Source of the DNA: an uncultured Collinsella sp.
GTDB lineage: Bacteria; Actinomycetota; Coriobacteriia; Coriobacteriales; Coriobacteriaceae
Length of the DNA: 16,236 nucleotides
Assembly: GCA_902496845.1 (NCBI GenBank)
Contig: CABVCJ010000045.1
Location: 1-16,236, forward strand
Reading direction: 5' to 3'
Positions 6,872 through 14,375 of the stretch are shown here, one piece after another. Position 1 is the stretch's first letter. Each line of letters opens with the position of its first letter. Below the pieces are notes generated by a model that saw only the letters and a program-made list of their open reading frames with translations, ran no database searches and had not been told where the DNA came from. The translations under genes and the position numbers were made by a program.

Positions 6872-8772
6872 TTGAGTGTCGGGGCGTTTCCTTTAGCTAT
6901 GACGGTGCCGCACCGGCACTCGACGGCGTCGATCTAAACATCGAGGACGGCGAGTTTTTCTGCATCCTCGGTGGCAATGGGTCGGGTAAGTCGACGTTTG
7001 CCAAGCATCTGAATGCGCTGCTGCAGCCCGATGCGGGCACGGTACGCATCAACGGCATGGATGCGTCCGATCCCGAGCTGGTTTACGACATTCGTTCGAC
7101 CGCAGGCATGGTGTTCCAGAATCCCGACGATCAGCTGGTAGCAACGCTTGTCGAAGATGACGTTGCGTTCGGTCCCGAAAACCTTGGCGTGCCATCGGCG
7201 CAAATTGCGCAGCGCGTACGCGAGGCGCTAAAGGGCGTGGGCCTGGTGGGCTTTGAGCGCCACGAGACTCATGCGCTTTCGGGCGGCCAAAAGCAGCGCG
7301 TGGCGCTTGCCGGCGTGCTCGCCATGGAACCGCGTGTGCTCATTTTGGACGAGGCTTCCTCGATGCTCGATCCACGTGGACGTCAGGGCCTCATGAAGGC
7401 TTGCCGCGCGTTGCACGATCGCGGCATGACCATCGTGATGATTACGCACTTTATGGAAGAGGCCGCCGAGGCCGATCGTGTCGCGGTGTTTCGGGCAGGG
7501 CGCGTTGCCATGATCGGTACGCCCGAGGAAATCTTGACGCGGGCGGACGAACTTGCGCAGCTCAACCTGGATATGCCGGCGTCGTGCTGTCTGGGCAGAG
7601 CACTTCGTAAGAAGGGCGTGCCCGTTTGCGCGCAGGTGCGTGAGGTGGATATGGTCGCCGAGATTGCGCAGGTTTATGCCGAGCGGAGCGGGGCGGACAT
7701 CGCGGGGCAGCCTTCCGCATCCGATTCTCATGTGCTTGACAATGGATCCTCTGCAGCCGACGGGATAGCTGCGTCGGAGCCCGTTATCGAGATTTCGCAC
7801 CTCTCGCATAGTTACTCGCTGAGCGCCCGCGAGCGCCGTCGCTGGCGTAAGCGCTCGGCCACTGCGGACGCATCGAGCAAACAGGCCCTTTGGGGCAACG
7901 ATCCAAACAGCCCCTGGGCGCTTCGTGATGTTACGTTGTCGGTGCGTCGCGGTGAGTTTCTGGGCCTAGCAGGCCATACCGGTTCGGGTAAATCCACACT
8001 GGTCCAGCACCTCAACGGGTTAATCCGCCCGCAGGAGGGGAGCGTTTACGCGCTGGGACTCGACCTGTCAAGCAAGAAAGACGCCGCCGCGGTTAAGGCC
8101 AAGGTCGGCGTGGTGTTTCAGTATCCCGAGCGCCAGCTATTTGCCGAGACCGTGGCGCAGGACGTGGCGTTTGGCCCGCGCAACCTTGGCCTGCCAGAAG
8201 ACGAGGTTGCACGCCGTGTCGCATCATCGCTTGCGCGCGTGGGCCTCGACCTTGCCGCGATAGGCGACAAGAACCCCTTTGAGCTTTCGGGCGGCCAGCA
8301 GCGCCGCGTGGCGTTTGCCGGCGTGCTCGCCATGGAGCCCGAGGTGCTGGTGCTCGACGAGCCCATGGCGGGGCTCGATCCGGCTGCGCGCGGGGATTTC
8401 CTGGGGCTCATCGATCGACTCCATCGCGAGGGCCTGACTGTTGTCATGGTTTCGCATAGCATGGATGACCTGGCAAATTGCTGTGACCGTATCGTTGTGA
8501 TGAACGAGGGCGCCGTGTTTGCCGAGGGAACGCCCGCGCAGGTGTTTGCGCGCGCGAACGAGCTCAAATCGATCGGCCTGGGCGTTCCTGCCGCCCAGCG
8601 CATGGCGCTGGCGCTTGCGCAAGCCGGTGTGCCGCTCCGCTGCGACAAGCTTTATACGGTTGAGGCGCTAGCCGACGAGTTGGCCGGCTTGCTGCTGGGC
8701 TGCGCGGACGTGCCTTTGAGGGTTCCGTGTCAGGCTGGTTCCAAGGCGCCCACGCGAGAGGAGGGCTGCTAA
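6868..8772 (+). CDS. ecfA: Fused ECF transporter ATPase (EcfA1-EcfA2)
   Basis: A 634-aa protein with two complete ABC ATPase domains that powers ECF-type vitamin uptake, normally encoded as two genes. Domain 1: Walker A GGNGSGKST (35-43), Q84, LSGGQ (137-141), Walker B LILDEASSMLDP (158-169), H194. Domain 2: Walker A GHTGSGKST (369-377), Q418, LSGGQ (473-477), LVLDEPMAGLDP (494-505), H530. The DEASSMLDP and DEPMAGLDP signatures correspond to EcfA1-like and EcfA2-like halves. The linker covers about residues 235-305. Domain 2 carries a basic insertion, RERRRWRKR (321-329), between its A-loop tyrosine and the first core strand. It overlaps ribU by 4 nt and ecfT by 1 nt. All catalytic motifs are intact, so it should be functional. 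Confidence 0.95.
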   Translation: MIECRGVSFSYDGAAPALDGVDLNIEDGEFFCILGGNGSGKSTFAKHLNALLQPDAGTVRINGMDASDPELVYDIRSTAGMVFQNPDDQLVATLVEDDVAFGPENLGVPSAQIAQRVREALKGVGLVGFERHETHALSGGQKQRVALAGVLAMEPRVLILDEASSMLDPRGRQGLMKACRALHDRGMTIVMITHFMEEAAEADRVAVFRAGRVAMIGTPEEILTRADELAQLNLDMPASCCLGRALRKKGVPVCAQVREVDMVAEIAQVYAERSGADIAGQPSASDSHVLDNGSSAADGIAASEPVIEISHLSHSYSLSARERRRWRKRSATADASSKQALWGNDPNSPWALRDVTLSVRRGEFLGLAGHTGSGKSTLVQHLNGLIRPQEGSVYALGLDLSSKKDAAAVKAKVGVVFQYPERQLFAETVAQDVAFGPRNLGLPEDEVARRVASSLARVGLDLAAIGDKNPFELSGGQQRRVAFAGVLAMEPEVLVLDEPMAGLDPAARGDFLGLIDRLHREGLTVVMVSHSMDDLANCCDRIVVMNEGAVFAEGTPAQVFARANELKSIGLGVPAAQRMALALAQAGVPLRCDKLYTVEALADELAGLLLGCADVPLRVPCQAGSKAPTREEGC

Positions 8773-9572
8773 TGGAGGCGTTCTCATTTGGCAGCTACTA
8801 TCCTGGGGATAGCGCGGTGCATCGCCTGGATCCGCGTACTAAGTTGCTCCTAGGTTTCGCATTTCTGATCACCGTGCTCACCGTCGGAAGCTTTTGCGGG
8901 CTGGTTCCGGTCGCATTTTTTGTCGTGCTGGTCTATCTCGCAGCCCGGGTGCCGTTGCGCCGGGTCCTATCATCGATGGCACCATTGCTGGCGATTGTCG
9001 TGGTGGTCGCGGTGCTCAACCTGTTTTCCGACCAGAGTGGCCGCATCCTGTGGCAGCTTGGCTTTTTGCAGGTGAGCGAGGGCTCGCTGCGTTCTGCGGC
9101 GTTTGTGGCGTGCCGCCTGACGTTGATGATGGCCGGCATGAGCGCCATTACACTCACCACGCCGACGCTCGACCTCACCGCGGGCTTTGAACGTCTGCTC
9201 GCACCATTTGCGCGCGTGGGGCTTCCGGCGCACGAGCTCGGCATGATTATGGGTATCGCGCTGCGGTTTATGCCGCAATTTGCCACCGAGATGAAACAGA
9301 CGGCCGATGCACAGGCAAGTCGCGGCGCGCGCGTGACGGGCGGTCCGCTCGACGGTGTGCGCATGCTCGGCAGTGTGGCGATTCCGCTGTTCACCGGCGT
9401 GTTCCGTCATGCCGAGACGCTTTCGGCCGCCATGGATGCGCGCTGTTATCACGGCGAGCAGGGACGCACGCGTCTGCATGCGCTTGCGTTTGGCCGGGGG
9501 GATGTACTGGCAGCGCTGGCGATGGCGCTGCTGGTGACATGCGTTGTCGTTATCAATCTTCAACTCGTCTAA
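8772..9572 (+). CDS. ecfT: EcfT transmembrane component of the ECF transporter
   Basis: A 266-aa membrane protein that couples the ATPases to the S component. It opens with HRLDPRTKLLL, the standard EcfT N-terminus, followed by hydrophobic segments (about 24-42, 44-60, 68-86, 108-128, 245-265). It contains two coupling-helix motifs around SRGAR (183-187) and MDARCY (221-226), equivalent to the Ala-Arg-Gly / Ala-Arg-Ser motifs that dock into the two ATPases. The start at 8772 (TAATG overlap with the ATPase stop) has AGGAGG 7 nt upstream; an upstream in-frame ATG at 8727 lies inside the previous gene. With ribU and the fused ATPase it completes a transporter. Because EcfT modules can be shared, it may also serve S components elsewhere in the genome. 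Confidence 0.94.
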   Translation: MEAFSFGSYYPGDSAVHRLDPRTKLLLGFAFLITVLTVGSFCGLVPVAFFVVLVYLAARVPLRRVLSSMAPLLAIVVVVAVLNLFSDQSGRILWQLGFLQVSEGSLRSAAFVACRLTLMMAGMSAITLTTPTLDLTAGFERLLAPFARVGLPAHELGMIMGIALRFMPQFATEMKQTADAQASRGARVTGGPLDGVRMLGSVAIPLFTGVFRHAETLSAAMDARCYHGEQGRTRLHALAFGRGDVLAALAMALLVTCVVVINLQLV

Positions 9573-9602
9573 GCTCGATTCGAGCGCAAGAAAGGGGTCT
9601 CT

Positions 9603-10049
9603 ATGACCGACACCGATCGCACGGCTCAGCTCGAGCGCGCCTGCTCGTATCTCAGGCGCATTCCGGCGTGGTATCTTGCCACGACCGATGCGAGCGACGG
9701 GCATCAGCCCCGCGTGAGGCCGTTTTCGTTTGCCATGGTCGATGATGGCAAGCTGTGGTTTTGCACGTCGCGCGACAAGGACGTGTGGGCGGAGTTGAGC
9801 GCGAATCCCAAGTTTGAGGTATCGGGCTGGAAGCCGGGGGAGTGCTGGATCGTGATAACTGGCGAGGCCGCGCTCGAGGACGATGCATTCGTGAGCGACA
9901 AGGTGCGCCAAGCGGGCTTTAAGCACATGGTGGGCATTGGCGAGCAACACGATAGCGCCAACGATGGCCGCCTTGCATTCTTCTCGGTCCGCAACATCGC
10001 CGCACGGTTCTGCGATATCGACGGCAGCGAAGAGCGCCTCGAGCTCTAA
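9603..10049 (+). CDS. Pyridoxamine 5'-phosphate oxidase-fold protein, copy 1
   Basis: A 148-aa protein of the pyridoxamine 5'-phosphate oxidase-like split-barrel family, whose members usually bind FMN (some bind F420 or haem). Visible features are IPAWYLATTDASDG near the start, RVRPFSFAMVDDGKLWFCTS (a strand-turn-strand typical of the cofactor-binding barrel) and KDVWAEL. The exact reaction is unknown. GAAAGGGG precedes the ATG. It starts 30 nt after ecfT with no terminator between, so it probably lies in the FMN-riboswitch-controlled transcript, which fits a flavin-dependent protein. The next gene is a paralogue sharing PAWYLAT, VRPFSFA and DGKLWF, pointing to tandem duplication. Confidence 0.85.
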   Translation: MTDTDRTAQLERACSYLRRIPAWYLATTDASDGHQPRVRPFSFAMVDDGKLWFCTSRDKDVWAELSANPKFEVSGWKPGECWIVITGEAALEDDAFVSDKVRQAGFKHMVGIGEQHDSANDGRLAFFSVRNIAARFCDIDGSEERLEL

Positions 10050-10103
10050 TTTCCCAAATTGACTACCCATTCCAAAAAGACTGGTCAGGCGACAGGAGGA
10101 AAC

Positions 10104-10514
10104 GTGGACGGATTGAATACGGTGCTGGAGTATCTGACGTCGGTGCCGGCGTGGTATCTGGCGACGAGCGTGGGCGGGCAGCCGCATGTGCGTCCGTTCT
10201 CGTTTGCGCAGATTCAGGACGGCAAGCTGTGGTTTGTGACAGCGCGCACCAAAGATGTGTGGCAGGAGCTGCTGCAAAACCAGCGCTTTGAGGCCACGAG
10301 TTGGTGGCCGGGCCATGGTTGGTTGATCCTGCGCGGGCGTGCGGGGCTGGAAGACCGGGCTTCGAACGAAATGCGCGAGGCCGGATGGAAGCATCTTGAG
10401 CGCTTGAGCGAGCACTATGAGGGGCCTAACGACCCCGCGCTCGTCTTCTTTAGCGTCGAGGATCCTGAGGCATTTATCTGCAATCATGACGAATGGGTGC
10501 CGGTTGAGCTCTAG
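10104..10514 (+). CDS. Pyridoxamine 5'-phosphate oxidase-fold protein, copy 2
   Basis: A 136-aa paralogue of the preceding gene, with VPAWYLATS, HVRPFSFAQIQDGKLWF and KDVWQEL followed by a divergent C-terminal half (WPGHGWLIL, FFSVEDPEAFICNHDEW). It probably binds a flavin; the reaction is unknown. I chose GTG at 10104 because AGGAGG lies 4 nt upstream and alignment with copy 1 begins soon after. A TTG at 10059 in the same frame would add 15 residues but has no ribosome-binding site. The gap to copy 1 is 54 nt. It ends 37 nt before a long hairpin that may close the operon. Confidence 0.82.
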   Translation: MDGLNTVLEYLTSVPAWYLATSVGGQPHVRPFSFAQIQDGKLWFVTARTKDVWQELLQNQRFEATSWWPGHGWLILRGRAGLEDRASNEMREAGWKHLERLSEHYEGPNDPALVFFSVEDPEAFICNHDEWVPVEL

Positions 10515-10551
10515 CCAGCTGGCTCATCCTAACAACTTAGTTTTCGCATGG

Positions 10552-10605
10552 GCGGACCCTGTGTTGCCCGGCACCGTAAGGAGTGCCGGTCAATACGGGG
10601 CCCGC
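10552..10605 (+). terminator. Long interrupted hairpin after the riboflavin/PPOX genes
   Basis: From outside in the pairs are GCGG (10552)/CCGC (10602), CCC/GGG, TGTGTTG (10560-10566)/CAATACG (10591-10597) using two G-U pairs, and CCGGCAC (10568-10574)/GTGCCGG (10583-10589), with an 8-nt loop and two single mismatches. Using G-U pairs on this strand suggests it acts as RNA. The following TCTATTTGTC is only weakly U-rich, so a terminator role is likely but not proven. Confidence 0.55.
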
Positions 10606-10650
10606 TCTATTTGTCAATTCCTTCAAGCGAATGTGTCGGGAATGTTTCAA

Positions 10651-10664
10651 TGCATGAACATGCA
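10651..10664. promoter_or_regulatory. ARG-box-like operator 1 (ArgR)
   Basis: TGCATG-AA-CATGCA is a perfect inverted repeat upstream of argC and resembles actinobacterial ARG boxes. Its centre is 21 bp from that of the next box, the spacing known for paired ArgR sites. Confidence 0.72.
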
Positions 10665-10671
10665 AGCTATT

Positions 10672-10685
10672 TACGTATTCATGCA
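10672..10685. promoter_or_regulatory. ARG-box-like operator 2 (ArgR)
   Basis: TACGTA-TT-CATGCA is a less perfect copy of box 1 in reverse. Together the boxes form a 9-bp inverted repeat, ATGCATGAA (10650-10658) / TTCATGCAT (10678-10686). It would cover the -35 area of the candidate argC promoter, so ArgR plus arginine binding would block initiation. Confidence 0.68.
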
Positions 10686-10696
10686 TCTTTTGGTGC

Positions 10697-10702
10697 TAAA
10701 GT
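10697..10702 (+). promoter_or_regulatory. Candidate -10 element of the arg operon
   Basis: TAAAGT lies 12 bp after ARG box 2; any -35 must fall inside that box. No good -35 consensus is present, as is common for repressed promoters. The following leader (10703-10771) contains a hairpin, CTGCGA (10726-10731)/TCGCAG (10752-10757), just before the ribosome-binding site AAGGAG. Confidence 0.42.
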
Positions 10703-10771
10703 TTCAACCCACCTCATAATGACCGCTGCGAAATGCGCATCGGTGCATAAATCGCAGACAAGGAGTCTGAT

Positions 10772-11842
10772 ATGTCTTTGAAGGTTGGAATCGTCGGCGC
10801 GGCTGGATATGCCGGAGCCGAGCTCATTCGCCTCGTACTCGGCCATCCCGAGTTTGAACTTGTTGCCATTACGTCCAACGCCGATGCCGGCCAGCCGCTG
10901 TCCGCAGTGTATCCGAGCTTTGCTGGCGTGAGCGATCTGGTTTTCACCACGCATGACGCCCCCGAGCTCAAAAGCTGCGATGCGGTTTTTCTTGCCGTGC
11001 CGCACACGGCTGCCATGGCGCAGGTGCCCGCGCTCCTTGCCGCGGGCGTTTCCTGCTTTGATCTTTCGGCCGATTACCGTCTGAGCGACCCGTCCGTCTT
11101 TGAGGCATGGTATGCCGCCGAGCACACGAGCCCCGAGCTGCTCAAGACCCGCGCTTTTGGCCTGCCCGAGCTGTTCTGCCAGGACTTAGAGACCGCTGCT
11201 TCCAGCCATGCCGCCGGAAAGCCCGTTTTGGTCGCTTGCGCCGGCTGCTATCCCACCGCAACGAGCCTCGCTGCCGCTCCTGCCGTGCGTGCGGGCTGGA
11301 TGGCAGAGAACGGCCCCGTAATCGTCGATGCCATTAGCGGCGTGACGGGCGCCGGTAAGTCCTGCAACGCCCGCACCCATTTTTGTAGCGCAGACGAGAA
11401 CTTAGAGGCCTATGGCGTAGGCAAACATCGCCACACACCAGAGATCGAGCAGATTCTGGGTCTGACCGATCGTGTCGTCTTTACTCCGCACTTGGCACCG
11501 CTCAAGCGCGGCCTGCTTTCCACGGTGACGATGCCGCTCGCGCCGCGGGCTCTCGACACGTTGGCCCTTGAGGACGTCGTCGACCATTACAAGAAGTTCT
11601 ACGCCGGTCGCACCTTTGTGCGCGTGCTCGATGCCGGCCAGCAGCCCAAGACGGCTGCGGTCGTCGGCACCAACGCTGCCCAGATCGGTCTTGCGCTCAA
11701 CAAGCGCGCGGGCGTGCTGGTGGCGACGGGTGCTATCGACAATCTGTGCAAGGGTGCAGCAGGCCAGGCGGTCCAGTGCGCCAACATCGTTTTTGGCTTT
11801 GACGAGCGACGAGGCTTGCCCACAGTGGCGTGCCCGGTGTAG
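10772..11842 (+). CDS. argC: N-acetyl-gamma-glutamyl-phosphate reductase
   Basis: A 356-aa cytosolic enzyme that reduces N-acetyl-glutamyl-phosphate to the semialdehyde with NADPH, the third step of the acetyl route to ornithine. The N-terminal nucleotide-binding fold shows VGIVGAAGYAGAELIRL (5-21). The catalytic cysteine is C159 in ACAGCYPTA. Further conserved blocks are ISGVTGAGK (188-196), EAYGVGKHRHTPEI (212-225) and TPHLAPLKRGLLST. The length fits the family. AAGGAG lies 7 nt before the ATG. It is the first gene of the argCJBD cluster and lies directly behind the two ARG boxes. Confidence 0.97.
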   Translation: MSLKVGIVGAAGYAGAELIRLVLGHPEFELVAITSNADAGQPLSAVYPSFAGVSDLVFTTHDAPELKSCDAVFLAVPHTAAMAQVPALLAAGVSCFDLSADYRLSDPSVFEAWYAAEHTSPELLKTRAFGLPELFCQDLETAASSHAAGKPVLVACAGCYPTATSLAAAPAVRAGWMAENGPVIVDAISGVTGAGKSCNARTHFCSADENLEAYGVGKHRHTPEIEQILGLTDRVVFTPHLAPLKRGLLSTVTMPLAPRALDTLALEDVVDHYKKFYAGRTFVRVLDAGQQPKTAAVVGTNAAQIGLALNKRAGVLVATGAIDNLCKGAAGQAVQCANIVFGFDERRGLPTVACPV

Positions 11843-11977
11843 CACATTCGATTGTTAGCGATTTGGTAGTCGGGTATCGAGTTGGGCGCCACTTTTAAGC
11901 TGGTCTAGTAGTTGCGACCGGTATGGCGTGCCAGCCGATGCCCGCTTTTTTATTTGATATAAGGAGTCGTAGGGACG
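11843..11977 (+). other. argC-argJ spacer with U-tract
   Basis: A weak interrupted hairpin (GGC 11925-11927 / GCC 11934-11936 with CGG/CCG outside) is followed by TTTTTT (11946-11951), so partial termination after argC is possible. AAGGAG (11961-11966) then serves argJ. No ARG box is seen here. Confidence 0.35.
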
Positions 11978-13246
11978 ATGAATACCGACCTGATTGATAT
12001 CAAGATTCGCGCCGTCGAGGGTGGCGTTACGGCAGCTGCCGGCTTTAAGGCCGCAGGCATCCATGCGGGATTCCGGAAGAATCCCGAGCGTTTGGACTAT
12101 GCACTTGTCGTGCCCGATAAGCCCTGTCCCGGTGCCGGCGTGTTTACGACCAACCGCTTTTGCGCGGCGCCCGTGCAGGTGAGCCGTGCCAACCTAGGCG
12201 GTGCGGACAAGGGCTATGGCATCATCGCCGGTATTTCAATCAACTCCGGCAACGCGAACGCCGCCACGGGCGAGACCGGCCTAGCCTGCGCCCGAGAGAC
12301 ATGCAACATCGCGTCGCAGGTCATCGGCTGTGAACTCCAGCAGATTCTAGTTGCATCCACAGGCGTGATCGGACAGATTCTGCCGATCGACACGTTTGAG
12401 ACGGCCGTTCCGTCCGCCTACGAGGCGCTCTCTGCCCATGGCGGTGCCGATGCGGCCCGTGCCATCATGACGACCGATACGCACTCCAAGGAGTATGCCG
12501 TTCGCTACCGCAGTGAGGCTGCGGGCCATGCGGGCAACGCCTATACGGTGGGCGGCATGTGCAAGGGCTCGGGCATGATCATGCCCAATATGGCCACCAT
12601 GATCGCGGTCATTACTACCGATGCCCCCGTCGAGCCGGTGGCACTTCATGCCCTGCTGCTCTCGACCGTTAAGCAGACCTTCAATAAGGTGACGGTCGAT
12701 TCCGATACCTCGACCAACGACACCTGCATCATGCTTGCTTCTGGCGCTGCTGCCGCTGATACCGAGGCTATCGTCGAGGGCACTGACGCCTTTGACGAAC
12801 TGTCCTTTGCCGTGCACGAGGTGTGCGAGAGCCTGGCGCGCAACATTGCGGCCGATGGCGAGGGCGCGTCAAAGCTCGTGACGGTTAACGTCACCGGCGC
12901 CGCCAACGACGAGGAAGCCGATATCGCCGCCCGTGCCGTCGCCAACTCGCCGCTCGTCAAGACCTGCATCGCCGGCCACGACTGCAACTGGGGCCGCGTT
13001 GCCATGGCGCTCGGCAAGTGCGGCGTGAAGTTTCATCAGGAAGACGTTTCCATCGACATGATGGGCATGCCCGTCTGCCGCGATGGCCTGACCGTTCCCT
13101 TTGACGAGGACGAGGCCCTGCGACGTTTTGAGGCGCCTGAGATCGTGATCTCGGCCGACCTGGGTGCAGGCGACGCGGCAACGACCGTGTGGACCTGCGA
13201 CCTCACGCACGAGTACATCTCCATCAACGGCGACTACCGTTCCTAG
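11978..13246 (+). CDS. argJ: Bifunctional ornithine acetyltransferase / N-acetylglutamate synthase
   Basis: A 422-aa ArgJ that moves the acetyl group from N-acetylornithine to glutamate, recycling acetyl groups; bifunctional members also use acetyl-CoA. The self-cleavage site is visible as KGSGMIMPNMATM, with the nucleophile T207 after A206. Other landmarks are NSGNANAATG (89-98), the oxyanion-hole STGVIGQ (127-133) and KVTVDSDTSTNDT. The length and motifs are complete, so it should mature into alpha and beta chains. Whether it also makes N-acetylglutamate from acetyl-CoA cannot be told from sequence; no separate argA is in the window. It is separated from argC by 135 nt and from argB by 80 nt. 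Confidence 0.96.
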   Translation: MNTDLIDIKIRAVEGGVTAAAGFKAAGIHAGFRKNPERLDYALVVPDKPCPGAGVFTTNRFCAAPVQVSRANLGGADKGYGIIAGISINSGNANAATGETGLACARETCNIASQVIGCELQQILVASTGVIGQILPIDTFETAVPSAYEALSAHGGADAARAIMTTDTHSKEYAVRYRSEAAGHAGNAYTVGGMCKGSGMIMPNMATMIAVITTDAPVEPVALHALLLSTVKQTFNKVTVDSDTSTNDTCIMLASGAAAADTEAIVEGTDAFDELSFAVHEVCESLARNIAADGEGASKLVTVNVTGAANDEEADIAARAVANSPLVKTCIAGHDCNWGRVAMALGKCGVKFHQEDVSIDMMGMPVCRDGLTVPFDEDEALRRFEAPEIVISADLGAGDAATTVWTCDLTHEYISINGDYRS

Positions 13247-13326
13247 ATTCCAGGCACGCTGCGCATCTTGCCGCATTGCGGACAGTGAAGCACGGCGTGA
13301 TAACGATACGAAAGACGAGGCAGATT

Positions 13327-14307
13327 ATGAAATTCGCACGCGATTGTCGTTCGAGCGAATCCAACGAAGCAACCGCGCAGCTGCTGTTCGAAGCGCTGCC
13401 GTGGATTAAAAACCTGACCGGCAAGACGGTCGTTATCAAGTATGGCGGAGCGGCCATGGTCGATGAGCAACTGCGCCGCGACGTGATGAGCGACATCGTT
13501 TTGCTCAAGATTATCGGCATGCGCCCCGTCATCGTGCATGGCGGCGGCAAGGCCATCAACGAGGCGCTGAGCCATTACGATATTCCCGTCGAATTTAAGA
13601 ATGGCCAGCGCGTGACCACGCCGGCAACTATGGATATCGTGCGCGAGGTACTGGGCGGCAAGGTCAACCAGGAGCTGGTCGCTGCCATCAACCACCACGG
13701 CAACCTGGCCGTAGGCGTGTCGGGCAGCGATGCCGGCACGCTCATCGCCGAGCCGCTCGACCCCGAGCTCGGTCGCGTGGGCAAAGTGACGCACGTCAAC
13801 ACCGACTATATCGAGCGCTTGCTCGATAGCGAGTACATCCCCGTCATCGCTACCGTCGCGGCAGGGGAGGACGGCGGCTTCTTCAACATCAACGCCGATA
13901 CCGCCGCCGGTGCCGTTGCCGCGGCGCTCCACGCGCATAAGGCGATCTTTTTGACTGACGTCGACGGTCTGTACAAGGACTTTAGCAACAAGGACTCGCT
14001 TATCTCCAACCTAACGCTCGACGAGGTTAACGAGATGCTCTATGGCGGGGAGGTCGATAAGGGCATGATTCCCAAGCTGCGCGCGGCCGTCGATGCGCTT
14101 GCCGGTGGCGTATTCCGCGCCCACATCATTAACGGTACCACGCCGCATTCGCTGCTGCTTGAGCTGCTGACCGATGCCGGCGTCGGTACCGTGATCCATT
14201 CCACCGAGACGGCCTACGAGTTTGATACGCACCCGCACCCGCTTTCGACCTTTGCGGCGCGCCTGACCGAGAACCTCGACGAGGTCGAGAAGCTCCAGAC
14301 GGTCTAG
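13327..14307 (+). CDS. argB: Acetylglutamate kinase, probably arginine-inhibited
   Basis: A 326-aa kinase that phosphorylates N-acetylglutamate with ATP, the controlled step of arginine synthesis. Conserved parts are VVIKYGGAAM (35-44), IVHGGGKAIN (69-78), GVSGSDAGTLI (130-140), NINADTAAGAVAAAL (188-202) and KGMIPKL (245-251). The N-terminal helix region ATAQLLFEALPWIKNLTGK resembles that of hexameric arginine-sensitive kinases, so feedback inhibition is likely (inference). I chose ATG 13327; in-frame sequence extends upstream but overlaps the end of argJ and shows no family similarity. The ribosome-binding site is weak (GACGAGG). The C-terminal end (about 305-326) is slightly longer than usual. 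Confidence 0.96.
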   Translation: MKFARDCRSSESNEATAQLLFEALPWIKNLTGKTVVIKYGGAAMVDEQLRRDVMSDIVLLKIIGMRPVIVHGGGKAINEALSHYDIPVEFKNGQRVTTPATMDIVREVLGGKVNQELVAAINHHGNLAVGVSGSDAGTLIAEPLDPELGRVGKVTHVNTDYIERLLDSEYIPVIATVAAGEDGGFFNINADTAAGAVAAALHAHKAIFLTDVDGLYKDFSNKDSLISNLTLDEVNEMLYGGEVDKGMIPKLRAAVDALAGGVFRAHIINGTTPHSLLLELLTDAGVGTVIHSTETAYEFDTHPHPLSTFAARLTENLDEVEKLQTV

Positions 14308-14375
14308 CCGGCTCAAAATTGCTATGCCATTACGCCCAAACTCCGCGCTACCTGGCGCCCAACGAAAGGCATCTC

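Noticed and set aside
8970..10487. 505-codon minus-strand frame across ecfT and the PPOX genes
   Set aside because: It is antisense to three supported genes, rich in Arg/His/Ala, and without family features.
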